This document shows positions 5,161-6,549 of a DNA stretch of 6,549 bases, piece by piece. The stretch covers positions 268-6,816 of the forward strand of contig MHER01000098.1 of assembly GCA_001805205.1 (NCBI GenBank), in the 5' to 3' direction. A model generated the notes under the pieces. It had not been told where the DNA came from and ran no database searches. It saw only the letters and a program-made list of their open reading frames with translations. Each line of letters opens with the position of its first letter. Position 1 is the first letter of the stretch. The position numbers and the translations under genes are program-made. This stretch comes from Nitrospirae bacterium RIFCSPLOW2_12_42_9 (GTDB lineage Bacteria > Nitrospirota > 9FT-COMBO-42-15 > HDB-SIOI813).

Positions 5161-6549
5161 TCATATCTTCTTTATAATATTTAAACTGATAACCATTAAT
5201 ATCGAACCTGTAAGGGTAAGGACAATAAAGATGTGTGTAATAGTGCCACTAATAGTAAACCATGCCAAACCAATTATTGGTAATAGTATTAATCGGACAA
5301 TTGGTTTAAGGCTATCATGCTCTTCGATCAAGACTGCTAATGGTGGTGAATATCGGTTATATACACCTACAATCCTTTCCCCTAATGTAAATTTCATTAG
5401 GATTCTATCCCTGAATTCTCTCAATATCCTTACATGCGGGGCTAATGAAGACCCATAAGCAGCAGTTGCTATAAAACACTTTCCACCTTCTGACCCTTTG
5501 TCTGATTGTACCGGGGAATCACTTCCTTCAATTAAAAGGGATGACGCGGGATCTCCAATAAGAATAAATATATCCAGGTTCTCCCTGTCTACACCAAAGT
5601 TAGAGTAGGCAGTGACCTTAGCCTGAGTAGTTGCAGAGCCGAGTATAAGATTCTTCTTCTTAAAGAGATTATTGAACAATTCTTTAGAAATAGCTGTATA
5701 TTCAGATGCATATCCAAAACCTGTAACCGTCCATACAGCTATTGCACCATGATTCGCACCTTTAATCAATGCCTCTGAAAGAGGTACCACGGCTATTTCT
5801 TCAATTCCTTCTCCTGGAAATGGGAACATGCCATTAAGGCAGTTTAAGGCTATTACAAAAGGGTATTTCCCTGAATTATTAAGTTTCTCAGATACATCAT
5901 TTGAAGTGAAAATTTCCTTAATTGTAGCATACCATAGGTCTATATTCCCATGACCAATAAAATTGACCAGCAGGGACCCATCATTGATACCATTTATAAT
6001 GGCTGTACTAAACTCTGTAACTGCCTCACCAAAATTATCAGCATAAAGCTTAACAGGTTGAAATCCAACTGACAGTAGTGCTGATAAATCATCGGCAAGG
6101 GCCACAAACTCAGGGTTGGAATATTGGGTGTCATAGAGATCACTACTATTTCCTGATATAAACATTACACGCTTCGACCAATCTCCTGGCAAGGTGGTAT
6201 CATAAGAAATAATCTTATTAATCACAGCAAGTGCTTCCTGATTAGTCTTTACGGGGATCCTCCCAATAAACATGTCAGGGATCGGATCATCACCCCTTAT
6301 TGTTACAAACCAGTTGTCTGAGGGGATCTCACCAACACCGGGAGTGGTGCTCTGTATCATTGCAACCGGGATAAAATTCTTATCATTATTTGTATTTTGA
6401 TATCCCCAGTTATCTCTGTAGTCTATATTGGCATCGCCCAGAAGGAGGACATAGAGAGGAGTAGACTGCCAGTTCTGATAGGCATATTGAAGAAAGTCCT
6501 TTATGGCCTTCGGGGTGATAATTCCATAATTAAATTCCCTGTAGACATC
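5161..6549 (-). CDS. C25 (gingipain-like) cysteine peptidase with CFI-box C-terminal tail (partial)
   Basis: The open frame runs from the window edge to the TGA at 5161-5163, giving the last 462 residues; the start lies outside. Numbering is from the first visible residue. Family C25 features are EFNYGIITPKAIKDFLQYA (5-23), PLYVLLLGDANID (31-43), SDNWFVTIRGDDPIPDMFIG (77-96) with RIPV following, the catalytic His in FIGHGNIDLWY (His200) and the catalytic Cys in VIALNCLNG (Cys237). A final ILIGDPASSL (330-339) closes the peptidase region. The tail starts with CFIATAAYGS (358-367), continues HVRILREFRDRI and YSPPLAVLIEEH, and ends in two hydrophobic stretches (about 417-434 and 437-457) and IIKKI. 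This layout suggests a secreted or cell-surface protease held by its C-terminus. The N-terminal signal and pro-domain cannot be seen. C25 membership is well supported; the substrate is unknown. It converges on the Spy/CpxP-like gene. Confidence 0.9.
   Translation of the reverse strand, partial: DVYREFNYGIITPKAIKDFLQYAYQNWQSTPLYVLLLGDANIDYRDNWGYQNTNNDKNFIPVAMIQSTTPGVGEIPSDNWFVTIRGDDPIPDMFIGRIPVKTNQEALAVINKIISYDTTLPGDWSKRVMFISGNSSDLYDTQYSNPEFVALADDLSALLSVGFQPVKLYADNFGEAVTEFSTAIINGINDGSLLVNFIGHGNIDLWYATIKEIFTSNDVSEKLNNSGKYPFVIALNCLNGMFPFPGEGIEEIAVVPLSEALIKGANHGAIAVWTVTGFGYASEYTAISKELFNNLFKKKNLILGSATTQAKVTAYSNFGVDRENLDIFILIGDPASSLLIEGSDSPVQSDKGSEGGKCFIATAAYGSSLAPHVRILREFRDRILMKFTLGERIVGVYNRYSPPLAVLIEEHDSLKPIVRLILLPIIGLAWFTISGTITHIFIVLTLTGSILMVISLNIIKKI

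Noticed and set aside
5150..5458. A 102-codon plus-strand open frame at the right of the hairpin
   Set aside because: Antisense to the conserved CFI-box tail of the C25 peptidase; no upstream signals.
6358..6360. ATG at this position as the true start of the C25 peptidase
   Set aside because: The same frame stays open to the window edge, and its translation contains conserved C25 sequence (PLYVLLLGDANID), so the ATG is internal.

Overview
The window reads as chromosomal DNA from a Gram-negative (diderm) bacterium of moderate GC content. The best guess is an uncultured lineage near Nitrospirota or Desulfobacterota. That guess rests on three things: the gene set glyQ-glyS-cysM-ppdK, a gingipain-like C25 peptidase ending in a CFIATAAYGS tail, and a palindromic dispersed element of a type I associate with such genomes. 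No rRNA or other phylogenetic marker is present, so the assignment is an inference. I see no CRISPR array, tRNA, rRNA or phage gene.

Leftward block (4535 down to 1, minus strand). A promoter with perfect consensus boxes (4506-4535) drives glyQ (alpha subunit of glycyl-tRNA synthetase), then glyS (beta subunit, 2 nt after glyQ), then a cysteine synthase of the CysM type (35 nt further, GTG start), and finally the start of ppdK (pyruvate, phosphate dikinase, cut by the window edge). The promoter sits so close to the glyQ ATG that the transcript should be essentially leaderless. The four genes could form one transcript covering glycine charging, cysteine synthesis and pyruvate/PEP interconversion. 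Between cysM and ppdK lies a roughly 172-bp imperfect palindrome with terminal inverted repeats and a 6-bp flanking direct repeat, which looks like a small non-autonomous mobile element (388-571).

Rightward gene (4568-5108, plus strand). A second good promoter faces away from the glyQ promoter and drives a small secreted protein. It has a signal peptide, two LTxxQ-like motifs and a proline-rich tail, and resembles Spy/CpxP-type periplasmic proteins.

Right end (5117-6549). A perfect 9-bp hairpin separates this gene from a convergent gene on the minus strand. That gene encodes the C-terminal 462 residues of a C25 (gingipain-like) cysteine peptidase with its His and Cys catalytic residues. It ends in a CFIATAAYGS box followed by two hydrophobic segments, which looks like a C-terminal surface-anchoring or processing signal.

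The points most worth a second look are the Arg213 signature in CysM, which predicts O-phosphoserine rather than O-acetylserine as substrate; the C25 peptidase with the CFI-box tail; the nested-end mobile element; and the leaderless glyQ transcript. I found no convincing entirely new multi-gene system.
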